DNA of 64,000 nt from Ilumatobacteraceae bacterium (GCA_033344875.1 JAWPMO010000001.1:558001-622000); one strand, 5' to 3'. Counted from the stretch's first letter, positions 35,411-47,907 are shown. Program-made: numbers and translations. The notes: generated from the letters alone by a model not told the origin.

Positions 35411-36991
35411 ATGAACGCGGGTGAAGCGAGTGCAATTCGATCGACGGCGACGACGTCACCGGGTTCGGTGCAACGGATCGAATCGCTGTGGCGTGCCGCG
35501 GTCGGCTCCGCCCGCACCCAGGTGGGCCGCGACTCGGGTGGCGTGTCGTCGAACGACCCGGGGCGTCACGGTGAGCGTGAGGCTCCGACCCGACCGATCG
35601 GCGATCGGTCGCCACGTGGGCGGGCCCGTCGACGGAGGCTGTTGCTGGCGCTCGCCGACGCCACCGCGCTGGTGGTGTCGCTGTGCGTTGCTCTGACGTG
35701 GCTCGGGTCGCCACGACCGGCCACGCCGCATGGCGTGGCGTTCGAGGTCGCGGCGCTGGTGGCGGCCTGGATGTTCGCGCTCGTGACCAATCGCCTGTAC
35801 CTGGCTCGCTGTGTGGAGCGGGCGCTCGAGGAGACGCGCCGGATCCTGGTGTCGGGCGGCGTGGCGATGTCGGCGTATCTGATCGCCTGCTACCTCGTCG
35901 GGGCCGAGCCGGCGAGCCGCGCCTGGGTGATCGGTGCGTACGCGGTCGGGTCGATGGGTCTCGTCGTGGAGCGAGCGATCGCCCGATTCGTCTTCCAACG
36001 TCTTCGGCGGCGGGGGAAGTCGGTGCGACGCATCGCGATCGTCGGCAGCGACGCACATGCGATCGCGCTGTACCGATCAGCGGTCGACGACCCCGACGCC
36101 TACGACGTCGTCGGGGTGATCGGCGACGGTGGGTCGTCGGGAAGCGTGCAGGTGCTGGGTGGGTACGACCGGGCGGTCGAGTTGCTCCGTGAGCACGGTT
36201 GCACGGGCGCGATCGTGTCGCTGGCATCGCTCACCAGAAGCCAGGTCAACTCGGTCGTGCGCTCGTTGACCGATGCGAAGATGCATGTCGCACTGGCGAC
36301 GAACATGAGCGACATCGACGTGCACCGGCTGCGGGCGCAACAGATGGACGGCGAGGTCATGATGTACGTCGAACCGACGGTGCGCACGGGTTGGCGGATG
36401 GTGGCCAAGCGCACGTTCGACCTGGTGTTGTCGTCGGTCGCCCTGCTGCTGTGCCTGCCGGTGCTCGCGGTGGTGGCCGTGGTGATCAAGTTGGACTCGG
36501 CCGGGCCGGTGCTGTTCCGTCAGGAGCGGGTGGGTCGCAACGGCGTGCCGTTCGACATGATCAAGTTGCGCACGATGTGCGTCGGCGCCGAGGCGAAGCT
36601 CGACGAGTTGAGCGAGTCGAACGAAGCGAACGGTCCGATGTTCAAGATCAAGGCGGACCCACGCATCACCCGTTCGGGGCGCTGGTTGCGACGACTGTCC
36701 ATCGACGAGCTCCCTCAGTTCTGGAATGTGCTCCGTGGCGACATGAGCCTGGTGGGACCTCGGCCCGCGCTCGCTCACGAGGTCGAGGCATGGGACCCGG
36801 AGCTCCGCAAACGCCTGGAGGTGCCGCCGGGCCTGTCGGGTCTGTGGCAGGTGTCCGGTCGTTCGGACACGACGTTCGAGCAATACCGTCGACTCGACCT
36901 GTACTACGTCGACAACTGGTCGTTGGCGCACGACCTGCGCGTGATCGTCAAGACCGCCTGGGTCGTGCTGGCCATGAAGGGCGCGAGCTGA
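35411..36991 (+). CDS. Polyprenyl-phosphate glycosyl-1-phosphate transferase (exopolysaccharide initiator)
   Basis: 526 residues. An Arg-rich cytoplasmic N-terminus, four to five hydrophobic helices (about 76-190), a soluble Rossmann-like domain (about 205-300, RRIAIVGSDAHAIALY), then the bacterial sugar transferase domain from KRTFDLVLSSVALLL (about 333) with RQERVGRNGVPFDMIKLRTM and RRLSIDELPQFWNVLRGDMSLVGPRPAL. It loads the first sugar-phosphate onto undecaprenyl phosphate for capsule or exopolysaccharide synthesis. No other polysaccharide gene is near. An AAAGGCGG ribosome binding site precedes the ATG. Confidence 0.9.
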   Translation: MNAGEASAIRSTATTSPGSVQRIESLWRAAVGSARTQVGRDSGGVSSNDPGRHGEREAPTRPIGDRSPRGRARRRRLLLALADATALVVSLCVALTWLGSPRPATPHGVAFEVAALVAAWMFALVTNRLYLARCVERALEETRRILVSGGVAMSAYLIACYLVGAEPASRAWVIGAYAVGSMGLVVERAIARFVFQRLRRRGKSVRRIAIVGSDAHAIALYRSAVDDPDAYDVVGVIGDGGSSGSVQVLGGYDRAVELLREHGCTGAIVSLASLTRSQVNSVVRSLTDAKMHVALATNMSDIDVHRLRAQQMDGEVMMYVEPTVRTGWRMVAKRTFDLVLSSVALLLCLPVLAVVAVVIKLDSAGPVLFRQERVGRNGVPFDMIKLRTMCVGAEAKLDELSESNEANGPMFKIKADPRITRSGRWLRRLSIDELPQFWNVLRGDMSLVGPRPALAHEVEAWDPELRKRLEVPPGLSGLWQVSGRSDTTFEQYRRLDLYYVDNWSLAHDLRVIVKTAWVVLAMKGAS

Positions 36992-37029
36992 CGAGGCCGA
37001 ACCATCGCTGCTTCCGACCGAGCGCCGAC

Positions 37030-37035
37030 TACCGT
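37030..37035 (+). promoter_or_regulatory. -10 hexamer TACCGT of aroQ
   Basis: TACCGT ends 8 nt before the GTG start at 37044; leaderless type. Confidence 0.45.
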
Positions 37036-37043
37036 GACTGCTC

Positions 37044-37481
37044 GTGAGCAAACTGGTGATGCTGTTGCACGGCCCGAACCTGAACCTGCTGGGGGAGCGC
37101 GAGCCGGAGATCTACGGCACCGACACGCTCGACGACTACGTCGACTTCACCGGAGCGGCCGCTGCAGCCCACGACATGACGGTCGAGGCGTACCAGTCCA
37201 ACCACGAGGGTGACCTGATCGAGCACATCCACCACGCTCGTGGACGTTGCGATGCGATCATCATCAACCCCGGTGCGTTCACCCACTACGCCTGGGCGAT
37301 CCACGACGCGCTCGCGGCGTTCGAGGGGCCGGTCGTCGAGGTACACATCTCCAATCCGAACGCCCGCGAACCGTGGCGCCACACGAGCGTCATCGCGCCG
37401 GTGTCGACCGGATCGATCATGGGGTTCGGCAAGCAGGGCTACGACCTCGCAGTCCGTGCGGTCGCCGCCAAGTTGGCCTGA
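37044..37481 (+). CDS. aroQ: Type II 3-dehydroquinate dehydratase
   Basis: 145 residues. Catalyses trans-dehydration of 3-dehydroquinate. LLHGPNLNLLGEREPEIYG gives the flexible-loop Arg and catalytic Tyr24; YQSNHEGDLIEHIHHA, NPGAFTHYAWAIHDAL and VEVHISNP with the catalytic His complete the family pattern. It lies 6 bp ahead of pepQ. Confidence 0.95.
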   Translation: MSKLVMLLHGPNLNLLGEREPEIYGTDTLDDYVDFTGAAAAAHDMTVEAYQSNHEGDLIEHIHHARGRCDAIIINPGAFTHYAWAIHDALAAFEGPVVEVHISNPNAREPWRHTSVIAPVSTGSIMGFGKQGYDLAVRAVAAKLA

Positions 37482-37487
37482 ACCTCC

Positions 37488-38609
37488 GTGGACACCACGA
37501 CGCTGCCACCGATCGGTTTCCGGGGGCGGGCCGACGCGATCCGCGACCGGCTGACCGATCATGCGGCCGAGGCGATGGCGATCACGAACCTCACCAACGT
37601 TCGCTGGCTGACCGGGTTCACGGGGTCGAACGCCTCCGTGGCACTGCTGCCCGACCGGCTCGTGCTGGTCACCGACGGCCGGTACCGCGAGCGAGCCGCC
37701 GACGAGTTGGCTTCGGCCGGCGTCGACGGCGATGTCGTCGTCGGGTTCACGCAGGCCGAGCAGCACGATGCGTTCACGAGGTCGTTCGAGGGTGTCCGGG
37801 CGGTGGGCGCCGAAGCGGGGTCCCTGACCCACGCCCGCTGGACCGCACTGGCGGCCGACCTTCCGCTCGTGGCCGCCGATGGCTTGGTCGAAGACGGTCG
37901 CCGCTCGAAGGACGAGGGTGAGGTCGCCCGGATCGCGGCGGCGTGCGGCTTCGCCGACGCCGCGCTGGCCGAGGTCGCACCGCTGCTCGGCGACGGGTTG
38001 ACCGAGGCCGACGTGCGGATGGAACTCGAGTACCGCATGCGGCGGCACGGCGCCGACGGCCCCAGCTACGACACGATCGTCGCGTCGGGCCCGAACCATG
38101 CCGCCCGCCCGCACCACGAGGCCGGTTCCCGCCTGATCGTCGACGGTGACACGGTGGTGATCGACGTCGGGGCGCTCGTCGACGGCTACCACTCCGACAT
38201 GACGCGCAGCTACGTGATCGGTGAGCCGACCCGGCAGCAGAGCGAGATCTACGCCTTGTTGCTCGAGGTCCAGCAGGAGGGGATCGGTGCCGTGCGGTCC
38301 GGCATCCCCGCACGCGACGTCGACGCGACCTGCCGTGACCTGATCGCCGAGGCGGGATATGCCGACTGGTTCATCCACTCCGTCGGTCATGGCGTCGGGC
38401 TGGTGATCCACGAAGACCCGTTCGAGTCGCCCACGTCCACGTCCGAACTTCGGGTCGGCGATGTCGTGACGGTCGAACCTGGCCTCTATCGTGTCGGATT
38501 CGGCGGTTTCCGCATCGAAGACCTCGTCGAGGTCACGGAATCCGGTTGCCGAACACTCACTGCATCGCCGAAGGACTCGCCATGCCCACCATCACCACCA
38601 ACGACCTGA
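37488..38609 (+). CDS. pepQ: M24 family Xaa-Pro aminopeptidase/dipeptidase
   Basis: 373 residues. An N-terminal creatinase-like domain (about 1-125) precedes the pita-bread catalytic domain. The five metal ligands are visible: [20 protein letters not shown] (two Asp), HSVGHGVGL (His), VTVEPGLY (Glu) and [10 protein letters not shown] (Glu). It cleaves X-Pro bonds. The last 28 bases overlap the efp start, an arrangement common in Actinobacteria and Firmicutes. Confidence 0.93.
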   Translation: MDTTTLPPIGFRGRADAIRDRLTDHAAEAMAITNLTNVRWLTGFTGSNASVALLPDRLVLVTDGRYRERAADELASAGVDGDVVVGFTQAEQHDAFTRSFEGVRAVGAEAGSLTHARWTALAADLPLVAADGLVEDGRRSKDEGEVARIAAACGFADAALAEVAPLLGDGLTEADVRMELEYRMRRHGADGPSYDTIVASGPNHAARPHHEAGSRLIVDGDTVVIDVGALVDGYHSDMTRSYVIGEPTRQQSEIYALLLEVQQEGIGAVRSGIPARDVDATCRDLIAEAGYADWFIHSVGHGVGLVIHEDPFESPTSTSELRVGDVVTVEPGLYRVGFGGFRIEDLVEVTESGCRTLTASPKDSPCPPSPPTT

Positions 38610-39145
38610 AGACCGGCATCACGCTCGAACTCGACAACGGTCTGTTCCAGGTCGTCGACTTCCAGCACGTCAAGCCGGGCAAGGGCAGCGCCTTCGTGCG
38701 CACCAAGCTCCGCAACGTCAAGACCGGCAACGTCTTCGACCGCACCTTCAACGCCGGCATCAAGGTCGAGCAGGCGATCATCAATCGCGAGGACATGCAG
38801 TTCCTCTACCGCGACGCCGAGGACTACGTGTTCATGAACACGAGTACGTACGAGCAGATGCACGTGCCGCCGGTCGCGCTGGGTGACGCCGCCGACTACC
38901 TGATCGAGAACATGACCGCCCAGGTCGCGTTCTTCAACGACGAGATCATCGGCGTCGAGATCCCGGCCTCGGTCGAACTCACGATCACCGAGACCGAGCC
39001 CGGCGTGCAGGGCGATCGCAAGACCGGCGCCACGAAGCCGGCGACCCTCGAGACCGGCAAGGTCGTCAACGTGCCGCTGTTCGTCGAGCAGGGCGAGAAG
39101 ATCCGCGTCGACACCCGCTCCGGCGATTACATGACGCGGGTCTGA
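38582..39145 (+). CDS. efp: Translation elongation factor P
   Basis: 187 residues from the ATG at 38582, with GAAGGAC upstream; the frame is open 36 nt earlier. Three-domain EF-P: the domain I loop KPGKG (31-35) carries Lys34 at the tip where other bacteria are modified, and the end [17 protein letters not shown] is the EF-P signature. It relieves ribosome stalling at proline runs. No lysine-modifying gene (epmA, epmB) is in view. Confidence 0.95.
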   Translation: MPTITTNDLKTGITLELDNGLFQVVDFQHVKPGKGSAFVRTKLRNVKTGNVFDRTFNAGIKVEQAIINREDMQFLYRDAEDYVFMNTSTYEQMHVPPVALGDAADYLIENMTAQVAFFNDEIIGVEIPASVELTITETEPGVQGDRKTGATKPATLETGKVVNVPLFVEQGEKIRVDTRSGDYMTRV

Positions 39146-39146
39146 C

Positions 39147-39551
39147 GTGCTCCGCCCCGACGAGCGCTCCGACGCTCGAGAACGAGCCCTCTACCTGCTG
39201 TACGAAGCGCACTCGAAGGGCATCGAACCGTCAGCGACGATCGAGCTCCAGGTCATCGCCCCCGACGAGCTCACGCAAGAACTCGTGTTGGGGGTCGGCC
39301 GGACGATGGCCCAGCTCGACGCGCACATCGAGCAACGTGCCAAGGGCTGGACACTCGCCCGGATGCCGGTGCTCGACCTCAACGTGATGCGGCTCGGCGT
39401 GTTCGAACTGCTCGAACGGACCGACGTGCCCACCGCCGTGGTGCTCAACGAGGCCGTCGAGCTCGCCAAGCGCTTCTCGACCGACGACTCCGGTCGGTTC
39501 GTCAACGGCGTGCTGGCGGCCGTCGCCAACGACGTCCGCAACAGCGCCTGA
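39147..39551 (+). CDS. nusB: Transcription antitermination factor NusB
   Basis: 134 residues, GTG start one base after the efp stop. Helical NusB fold: RSDARERALYLLYEAHSKG at the start, VLGVGRTMAQLDAHIEQRAKGW, and RMPVLDLNVMRLGVFELLERTDVPTAVVLNEAVELAKRFSTDDSGRFVNGVLA (family core, from about residue 70). It supports rRNA transcription antitermination with NusE. The pepQ-efp-nusB order is conserved in many Gram-positives. Confidence 0.94.
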   Translation: MLRPDERSDARERALYLLYEAHSKGIEPSATIELQVIAPDELTQELVLGVGRTMAQLDAHIEQRAKGWTLARMPVLDLNVMRLGVFELLERTDVPTAVVLNEAVELAKRFSTDDSGRFVNGVLAAVANDVRNSA

Positions 39552-39624
39552 CGAAACGGTGCACGCTCCCGTCGATCTGATCGCCGGCGGCCAGCGTGGC
39601 CGGTGACGGACGGACGACCTCGGC

Positions 39625-39630
39625 TAGCGT
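39625..39630 (+). promoter_or_regulatory. -10 hexamer TAGCGT of the DUF2079 gene
   Basis: TAGCGT ends 7 nt before the ATG at 39638 and decides between that start and an upstream GTG. Confidence 0.5.
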
Positions 39631-39637
39631 TCGTCGG

Positions 39638-41278
<1,641 letters not shown>

Positions 41279-41291
41279 CCGGGTCGTCGGG

Positions 41292-41297
41292 TACGGT
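41292..41297 (+). promoter_or_regulatory. -10 hexamer TACGGT of the second histidine phosphatase
   Basis: TACGGT ends 6 nt before the GTG at 41304. Confidence 0.45.
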
Positions 41298-41303
41298 CAC
41301 CGC

Positions 41304-41915
41304 GTGTCCACGTCGCAGCTGATCGTCGTCCGCCACGGTGAGACCGAGTGGTCTCACACCGGTCGGCACACGGGGCGCACCGACATCCCGCTGACCGAGC
41401 GCGGCGAGGAGGAGGCCCGGGACGCCTCACGAACGGTCGCTGGATGGAGCGTCGACCGGGCGTACACGAGTCCACTGGTGCGGGCCCGTCACACGGCGCA
41501 GCTGGTGGAGCCCGCCTGCGAGCTGGTCGTCGACGACGATCTGGTCGAATGGGACTACGGGGTGTACGAGGGCGAGGCGACGCCGCAGACGCGTGAGCGC
41601 ATTCCCGGCTGGTCGGTCTGGACACACGAGATCGTCGACGGCGAGTCGGTCGACGAGGTGGGGGAGCGCGCCGACCGGTTCATCGCGCGCTTCGACCGCG
41701 AGGTCGGCGGCGGCGGTACGGGCGTGGTGTTCGCGCACGGCCATCTGCTCGCGATCCTGATCGCCCGCTGGTGCGGCCTGCCGGCGGTCGAAGGGCGGCG
41801 GTTCGCGCTCGCGACGGCGACCGTCAGTCTCCTCGGTTGGCACCGCGAGGATCGGGTGATCCGAGCGATCAACCACCGGGTGGGCGACCGCCTCGACCCG
41901 CCGGCGCGAGCGTGA
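41304..41915 (+). CDS. Histidine phosphatase family protein (GpmB-like)
   Basis: 203 residues from the GTG at 41304. The catalytic motif VVRHGETEWSHTGRHTGRTDIPLTERGEEEA (from residue 8) is phosphoglycerate mutase-like; the second His lies in VVFAHGHLLAIL, and EWDYGVYEGEATPQTRERIPGW gives the acid. Members of this branch are broad-specificity phosphatases or act on acid-activated sugar phosphates. Substrate unknown. Confidence 0.85.
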   Translation: MSTSQLIVVRHGETEWSHTGRHTGRTDIPLTERGEEEARDASRTVAGWSVDRAYTSPLVRARHTAQLVEPACELVVDDDLVEWDYGVYEGEATPQTRERIPGWSVWTHEIVDGESVDEVGERADRFIARFDREVGGGGTGVVFAHGHLLAILIARWCGLPAVEGRRFALATATVSLLGWHREDRVIRAINHRVGDRLDPPARA

Positions 41916-41934
41916 CGGTACGAGGCAGCGAGGT

Positions 41935-43644
41935 TCAGCGCGGTCCGCGGACGAGTCGACCGGGCAGTTCGCCGGTGAACGCGTCGTCGGTGACGGTCTC
42001 GACGCCGGCGCAGAACGTGTGGCGGTAACCGCTCGCTTTCTGGACGAGGCGCGGGGCGCCGCCGGGCAGGTCCCAGGCCATGCGCGGCTTGCCGAACGTG
42101 AGCGCGTCGTAGTCGATCACGTTGACGTCGGCGCGCATCCCGGGTGACAACAGACCGCGATCGCCGAGACCGTAGAGCTCGGCGGTCTGGCGGGTCTGAC
42201 GGTGGATGACGTACTCGAGCGGCATCTTCGGTCCGCGCGACCGGTCACGGGTCCAGTGGGTGAGCATGAACGTGGGGGTGCCGCCGTCGCAGATCACACG
42301 CACGTGGGCGCCGGCGTCGGCCAGGCCCATCCGGGTCGACGGGTTCATGTGTGCGTCGTACACGAAGCTGAGGTCGCCGTAGCTGTAGTTGAAGAACGGC
42401 GAGTACAACATGCCGTGGCCGTCGGCGGTGAGCAGTTGGTCGATCATCAGGGCCATCGGGCCGGCGCCGGTCCGGGCAGCGACGGCACCGACCGCCTCGT
42501 CGGGCGAGGGCTCGTAGTCGATGTCGCCGTCGGCGACCGCCCAGATCTTGTGCGTCACGTTGAGGACGGCTCGCTCGAAGAACCCGCCGTCGTCGGGGAC
42601 CTCGTCGATGATGCGGTCGCGGATCGGTCCGGCCTGCAGCGCCCGGCGGCGTTCGTCGAGGGGCAGCTCGGCGATCTCCTGGTACGCCGGGTGGAACATC
42701 AGCGGGTGATAGCTGCCCTCGAGGCACATCAGGAGTCCGACGGTGCGGCCGTGGACCTGGGCGACGATCGGCACGCCGTTGGCGCGGTCCTCGTCGAGCT
42801 TGGCGATCACCTGCTTCCACAGGTCGGGCTGCTGGTCGGTCTGCGAGAAGTTGACGCTGACGGTGCGGCCGCTTCGGGTCGCGAGCTCGCGCATCCAGGT
42901 CCACTCCTGGTCGGGGAGGATCACGTGCTCGGGAGCGAACTGGAACACCCCGTGACCGACGTCGGCCATCGCGTCGGCGATGCCGTACAACTCGGTCGCG
43001 TCGACCATGGTGCCGGGCACGAGCTCGCCCGACTTCGACTTGTGGAGCGGTGTTCGACTGGTGGAGAAGCCGAGCGCGCCCGCTCGCAGGCCCTCGCCGA
43101 CCAGGTCGGCCATGGCGCCGATGTCGTCGGAGTTCGCCTCCTCGTTGGCGGCGCCGCGTTCACCCATCACGTAGCCCCGCACCGCGCCGTGCGGCACCTG
43201 GGTGCCGATGTCGAGCACGTACCGGCGACGATCGAGGGCGTCGAGGTACTCGGGGAAGGTCTCCCACTCCCACTGGATGCCCTCGGTCAGCGCCGCGCCG
43301 GGGATGTCCTCGACACCCTCCATCATCTCGATCAGCCACTCGTGCTTGTCGGGGGCCGCCGGGGCGAAGCCGACGCCGCAGTTGCCCACGACGGCCGTCG
43401 TGACACCGTGCCACGAGCTGGGCGTCAGGTACGGGTCCCAGGTCGCTTGGGCGTCGTAGTGGGTGTGGACGTCGACGAAGCCGGGCGTGACGAGCAGCCC
43501 GGTCGCGTCGATCTCGCGGGTGCCGGGCCCGACGTCGGTGCCGACCGCGGCGATGACACCGCCGTCGATCGCGACGTCGGCGACGCGGGCGGGCGCCCCG
43601 CTGCCGTCGACCACGTTGCCCCCACGGATCACCAGATCATGCAT
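41935..43644 (-). CDS. Amidohydrolase of the N-acyl-D-amino-acid deacylase family
   Basis: 569 residues from the ATG at 43644; a GTG 9 nt upstream is also in frame but lies against the -10 box. It has a metal-dependent TIM-barrel hydrolase: DLVIRGGNVVDGSG, PGFVDVHTHYDAQATWD with the HxH metal site, VVGNCGVGFAPAAPD typical of D-aminoacylases, and a C-terminal LSPGMRADVNVIDYD. The probable reaction is release of an acyl group from an N-acyl-D-amino acid. It ends 19 bp from the convergent phosphatase gene. Confidence 0.85.
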   Translation of the reverse strand: MHDLVIRGGNVVDGSGAPARVADVAIDGGVIAAVGTDVGPGTREIDATGLLVTPGFVDVHTHYDAQATWDPYLTPSSWHGVTTAVVGNCGVGFAPAAPDKHEWLIEMMEGVEDIPGAALTEGIQWEWETFPEYLDALDRRRYVLDIGTQVPHGAVRGYVMGERGAANEEANSDDIGAMADLVGEGLRAGALGFSTSRTPLHKSKSGELVPGTMVDATELYGIADAMADVGHGVFQFAPEHVILPDQEWTWMRELATRSGRTVSVNFSQTDQQPDLWKQVIAKLDEDRANGVPIVAQVHGRTVGLLMCLEGSYHPLMFHPAYQEIAELPLDERRRALQAGPIRDRIIDEVPDDGGFFERAVLNVTHKIWAVADGDIDYEPSPDEAVGAVAARTGAGPMALMIDQLLTADGHGMLYSPFFNYSYGDLSFVYDAHMNPSTRMGLADAGAHVRVICDGGTPTFMLTHWTRDRSRGPKMPLEYVIHRQTRQTAELYGLGDRGLLSPGMRADVNVIDYDALTFGKPRMAWDLPGGAPRLVQKASGYRHTFCAGVETVTDDAFTGELPGRLVRGPR

Positions 43645-43651
43645 GGCGGTC

Positions 43652-43657
43652 ACGGTA
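43652..43657 (-). promoter_or_regulatory. -10 hexamer TACCGT of the amidohydrolase gene
   Basis: Minus-strand TACCGT ends 7 nt before the ATG at 43644. Confidence 0.45.
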
Positions 43658-43711
43658 TCGCTTGCGGAGGTTCGACGTGGGTGGCGGCGGAACGCCCACC
43701 CGCGTGCACGT

Positions 43712-44224
43712 TCAGGTCACGACGAGCTCGGCGAACATGCCGTGTGCGAGATGGGGCGCACCTCCGTCGACGTCCGGAGGGCCGTCGCTCGTCGCTGCTG
43801 CGGCCAGGTACTCGTCGGGATCGGCCCCCGTCGGGATGAAGCAGGCGATCAGGTAGCGCCCGGGCTCGGTGAGGGTGCCGTCGCCGACCGCGACGATCTG
43901 TTCGTCGCTCCCTGGCGCTGCGAGCACCACGAGCGCCGGCTCGCTCGCCATGAGCGCCGCCGCGTCGGCGAGCACGTCGTCGACCGAACGGTCGTCATCG
44001 TCCGCGAGTCGGAACGCGACGAGTTCGTGGAGCTCGCTCGACGACGTGTTGGAGACGGCGATCTCGGTACCGGCGGGGACGGAACTCGGCAGGTCGTCGA
44101 AGCTGAAGTCGCTCATCTCGACCTCGATCGTGCCGGGTTCGGCGGCACCGTCGTCGCCGCACCCGACGAGTGCGAGTGAGGCAAGGGCGAAGACGGCGGC
44201 GACGGGTCGGTGTGGTCTGGTCAT
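43712..44224 (-). CDS. Cupredoxin-like lipoprotein
   Basis: 170 residues with GAGGAAAC ribosome binding site. The lipoprotein signal ends in LVGC (Cys22). The mature domain reads like a small blue copper protein: IEVEMSDFSFDDLPSSVPAGT, VSNTSSSELHELVAF with His66, GRYLIACFIP with Cys128, then HLAHGMFAEL with His158/161 and Met163, a possible H-C-H-M type 1 copper set. The stretch between Cys and the second His is about 30 residues longer than in plastocyanins. Electron transfer or copper handling outside the membrane is plausible but unproven. It follows the cupin gene. Confidence 0.65.
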   Translation of the reverse strand: MTRPHRPVAAVFALASLALVGCGDDGAAEPGTIEVEMSDFSFDDLPSSVPAGTEIAVSNTSSSELHELVAFRLADDDDRSVDDVLADAAALMASEPALVVLAAPGSDEQIVAVGDGTLTEPGRYLIACFIPTGADPDEYLAAAATSDGPPDVDGGAPHLAHGMFAELVVT

Positions 44225-44265
44225 GATGTTTCCTCGGATGTCGGGGGCGGGTGTGGGGACGCGGC

Positions 44266-44784
44266 TCATGCGAGCGGCCCCGGGGGCGGCCCGAGCACTT
44301 CGATGCCGTGGGCGGCGCACACGGTCGAGACGTGCGCGGGATCGATGCCCTCGGCCTCGATCGTCGTCGGGTCGTCGATCGGACGTCCGAGCGTGCTGAC
44401 GAACGTGTCGAACGACGGCTGCGTGTCGCGTCCGGAGCTGATGGTGGTGAACCGGGCCGAATCCGACTCGACCTGGAAGGTGTGGGGGATGCCGACCGGC
44501 AGTACGGCGACGTCGCCGGCACTCACCAGCGACTCGACGTCTCCGGAGCGCAGCCGGATGTCGCCGTCGGACACGATCATGATCTCGTCCTCCTCGGCGT
44601 GTGCGTGCAGCGGGGGACCGAATCCGCGTGGCGCGGTGAACTCGACCACGTTCGTCCCCGACGACAGGTCGCTGCTGCGGACCTTGACCGTGGCGAGGTG
44701 GTCGAGGAAGTGGTGGTGTTCGCCGGTGCCCGCCGGCACGGCTCGGACGACTGGTTCGGTGCTGGTGGAGTTGCTCATGCCCAC
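44266..44784 (-). CDS. Cupin domain protein
   Basis: 172 residues; the start may be GTG at 44784 or the ATG two codons later. The cupin beta-barrel motifs are GPPLHAHAEEDEIMIVSDGDIRLRSG (metal-binding His-x-His-x3-Glu-like) and GDVAVLPVGIPHTFQV. The C-terminal third is unassigned. It sits directly after the hydrolase-SARP gene on the same strand, so they may be linked in regulation or substrate. No enzymatic role can be claimed. Confidence 0.78.
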   Translation of the reverse strand: MGMSNSTSTEPVVRAVPAGTGEHHHFLDHLATVKVRSSDLSSGTNVVEFTAPRGFGPPLHAHAEEDEIMIVSDGDIRLRSGDVESLVSAGDVAVLPVGIPHTFQVESDSARFTTISSGRDTQPSFDTFVSTLGRPIDDPTTIEAEGIDPAHVSTVCAAHGIEVLGPPPGPLA

Positions 44785-44832
44785 ACCGTCGTCCGGCGCT
44801 CTTTCGAAACTCTTCAGGCGGCGACGACCGAC

Positions 44833-46376
44833 TCAGTTCGGCAACAGGATGGCGTCGAAGTCGTCGGCCTCGACCCCGAGCTCGGTCATCCGAGCCTGGT
44901 ACGTGACATACGCCTCGCGGGCGGCTCCGTGGCTGCCGCCCGTGTGGAGGCCGGCGATGACGGCGCAGTGGGCAGGGTCGTCGTAGGGATCGAGCGTGAG
45001 GATGCGGCTGCCGACGGCGGCTGCCTCGAGGGGCTCGCCGCGCTCGAGCGCCTGGTCGATCAGTTGCCGAGCCGCGATCAGGAATCGGTTGCGGGCGGCG
45101 GCGCGAGGCGGGGCCGCCCAATCCTCGTACTCGTCGTCGGGGAGCAGGTCGCCCGGGTACGCCTCGTAGATCGCGAGCGGGTCGTCGAGGCGATTGAACG
45201 CGACGAGGTCGCACCGGACGTGGTCGACGTCGAGCCGGATCGTCGACCGGTCGGCGACGACACCGCCGTCGAGGATGCGTCGGACCGTCGACAGCTGCAC
45301 CGACAGCCGGGGCCGCAGCCGGTCGTGATCGGGCTCGTCCGGCCACAGCAGGTCGCAGAGTTCGTCACGTGTGACCGGCCAACCCTCGGCGACCACCAAC
45401 CGCTTCAACAGTTGCCGCGCCCTTCGCGAACCCCAGGCCGACGGGTCGACCTCATCGCCGTCGACCGTGACGGCGAATCGACCCAGCACGAAGATCTCGA
45501 CCTGCGGCCGGCTGCGTCTGACGGGAGCGGTGGAGACCGTGCCCGTGACGAAGTGTTCGATCGTGTCCATGATGGCGTCGATGTCGGCGGCGTACATGAA
45601 GTGGTCGGCGCCGGGGAACTCGACGACCCGGGCGTCCGGCAACGCAGCTGCTGTCTCGTGGGCGAACCGCACCGGCGTGATCGGATCGTCCGTGCGATGG
45701 AGGAGCAGGACAGGGACCGTGATCCGGGGCAGTACGTCCCTGGCGTCCATCAGCCCGTTCATACGCATCAGCGTGACGATCGCGTCGCGGCTCGCCGATT
45801 GGCGCTCGTAGCCGGCGTGCCACGCCCGGAACTCCGGGTCGTCGACCAGCGACGGTGCGAAGAGTTCGGGGGTGAGTGTCTCGGGTGTGCCCCAGGCGTC
45901 GGCGAACCGGAGCAGTCCTTCCTGGCGTCCGTCGTCCGGCTCGGCCTGCTCACGGTCGATCAGGCGGGCGCCGGAGCCGTCGAGGATGATCCCGGCGACG
46001 CGGTCGGGGTAGGTCGCGGCGTACAGCAGCGTCATCGGCCCGCCCTCGGACGTGCCGAACAGGAACGCCCGCTCGACGTCGACCGCGTCCATCACCGCAC
46101 GCAGGTCGTCGACCCGCTGGTCGACTTCGGGCAGGAACACGTTCGGTCCGATGCGCCCGTGCCGCGCTTGTCGAAGTGGACGAAGCGGCAGAACGAACCG
46201 AACCGGTCGAGCATCGTTCGGATCCCCGGCCAACCCCAGCAGTGTTCGATGTTCTGTGCCATCGGCGGGATGGAGACCATCGTCGGCGGACCGCTGCCGA
46301 AGACCTGGTAGGCGATGTTCGTGGATGCCGCGCTGGCGAAGCGGATCGGCGCGCGCGAGTGGTCGGTCTCGTCCAT
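44833..46376 (-). pseudogene. Alpha/beta hydrolase fused to a SARP-type regulator, interrupted by a frameshift
   Basis: From the ATG at 46376 (MDETDHSRAPIRF...) the frame codes for a hydrolase start: YQVFGSGPP, RFVHFDKRGTGASDR. At about 46143-46152 the similarity moves to another frame and continues with PNVFLPEVDQRVDDLRAVMDAV, nucleophile elbow FGTSEGG, HRTDDPITP, and GADHF. Then follow a winged-helix domain (VEIFVLGRFAVTVDGDEV, SRRARQLLKRLV, RDELCDLLWPDEP) and a BTAD-like helical domain. One missing base, in a codon that would read CGn, restores the whole protein (about 514 residues). Either the gene is broken or the base is a sequence error. The second part alone is open from 46395. Adjacent to cupin and lipoprotein genes. 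Confidence 0.8.
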
Positions 46377-46420
46377 GACTCCGATTCCACCACATCGGCG
46401 CGCGCGGCGGCCTGGCGCGC

Positions 46421-46426
46421 TAGGTT
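46421..46426 (+). promoter_or_regulatory. -10 hexamer TAGGTT of the pyrR operon
   Basis: TAGGTT lies 53 nt before the pyrR GTG. The predicted leader has a 13-bp palindrome and a good CAGGAG ribosome binding site. Confidence 0.4.
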
Positions 46427-46442
46427 GCTGTCCCGACCGTGA

Positions 46443-47907
<1,465 letters not shown>

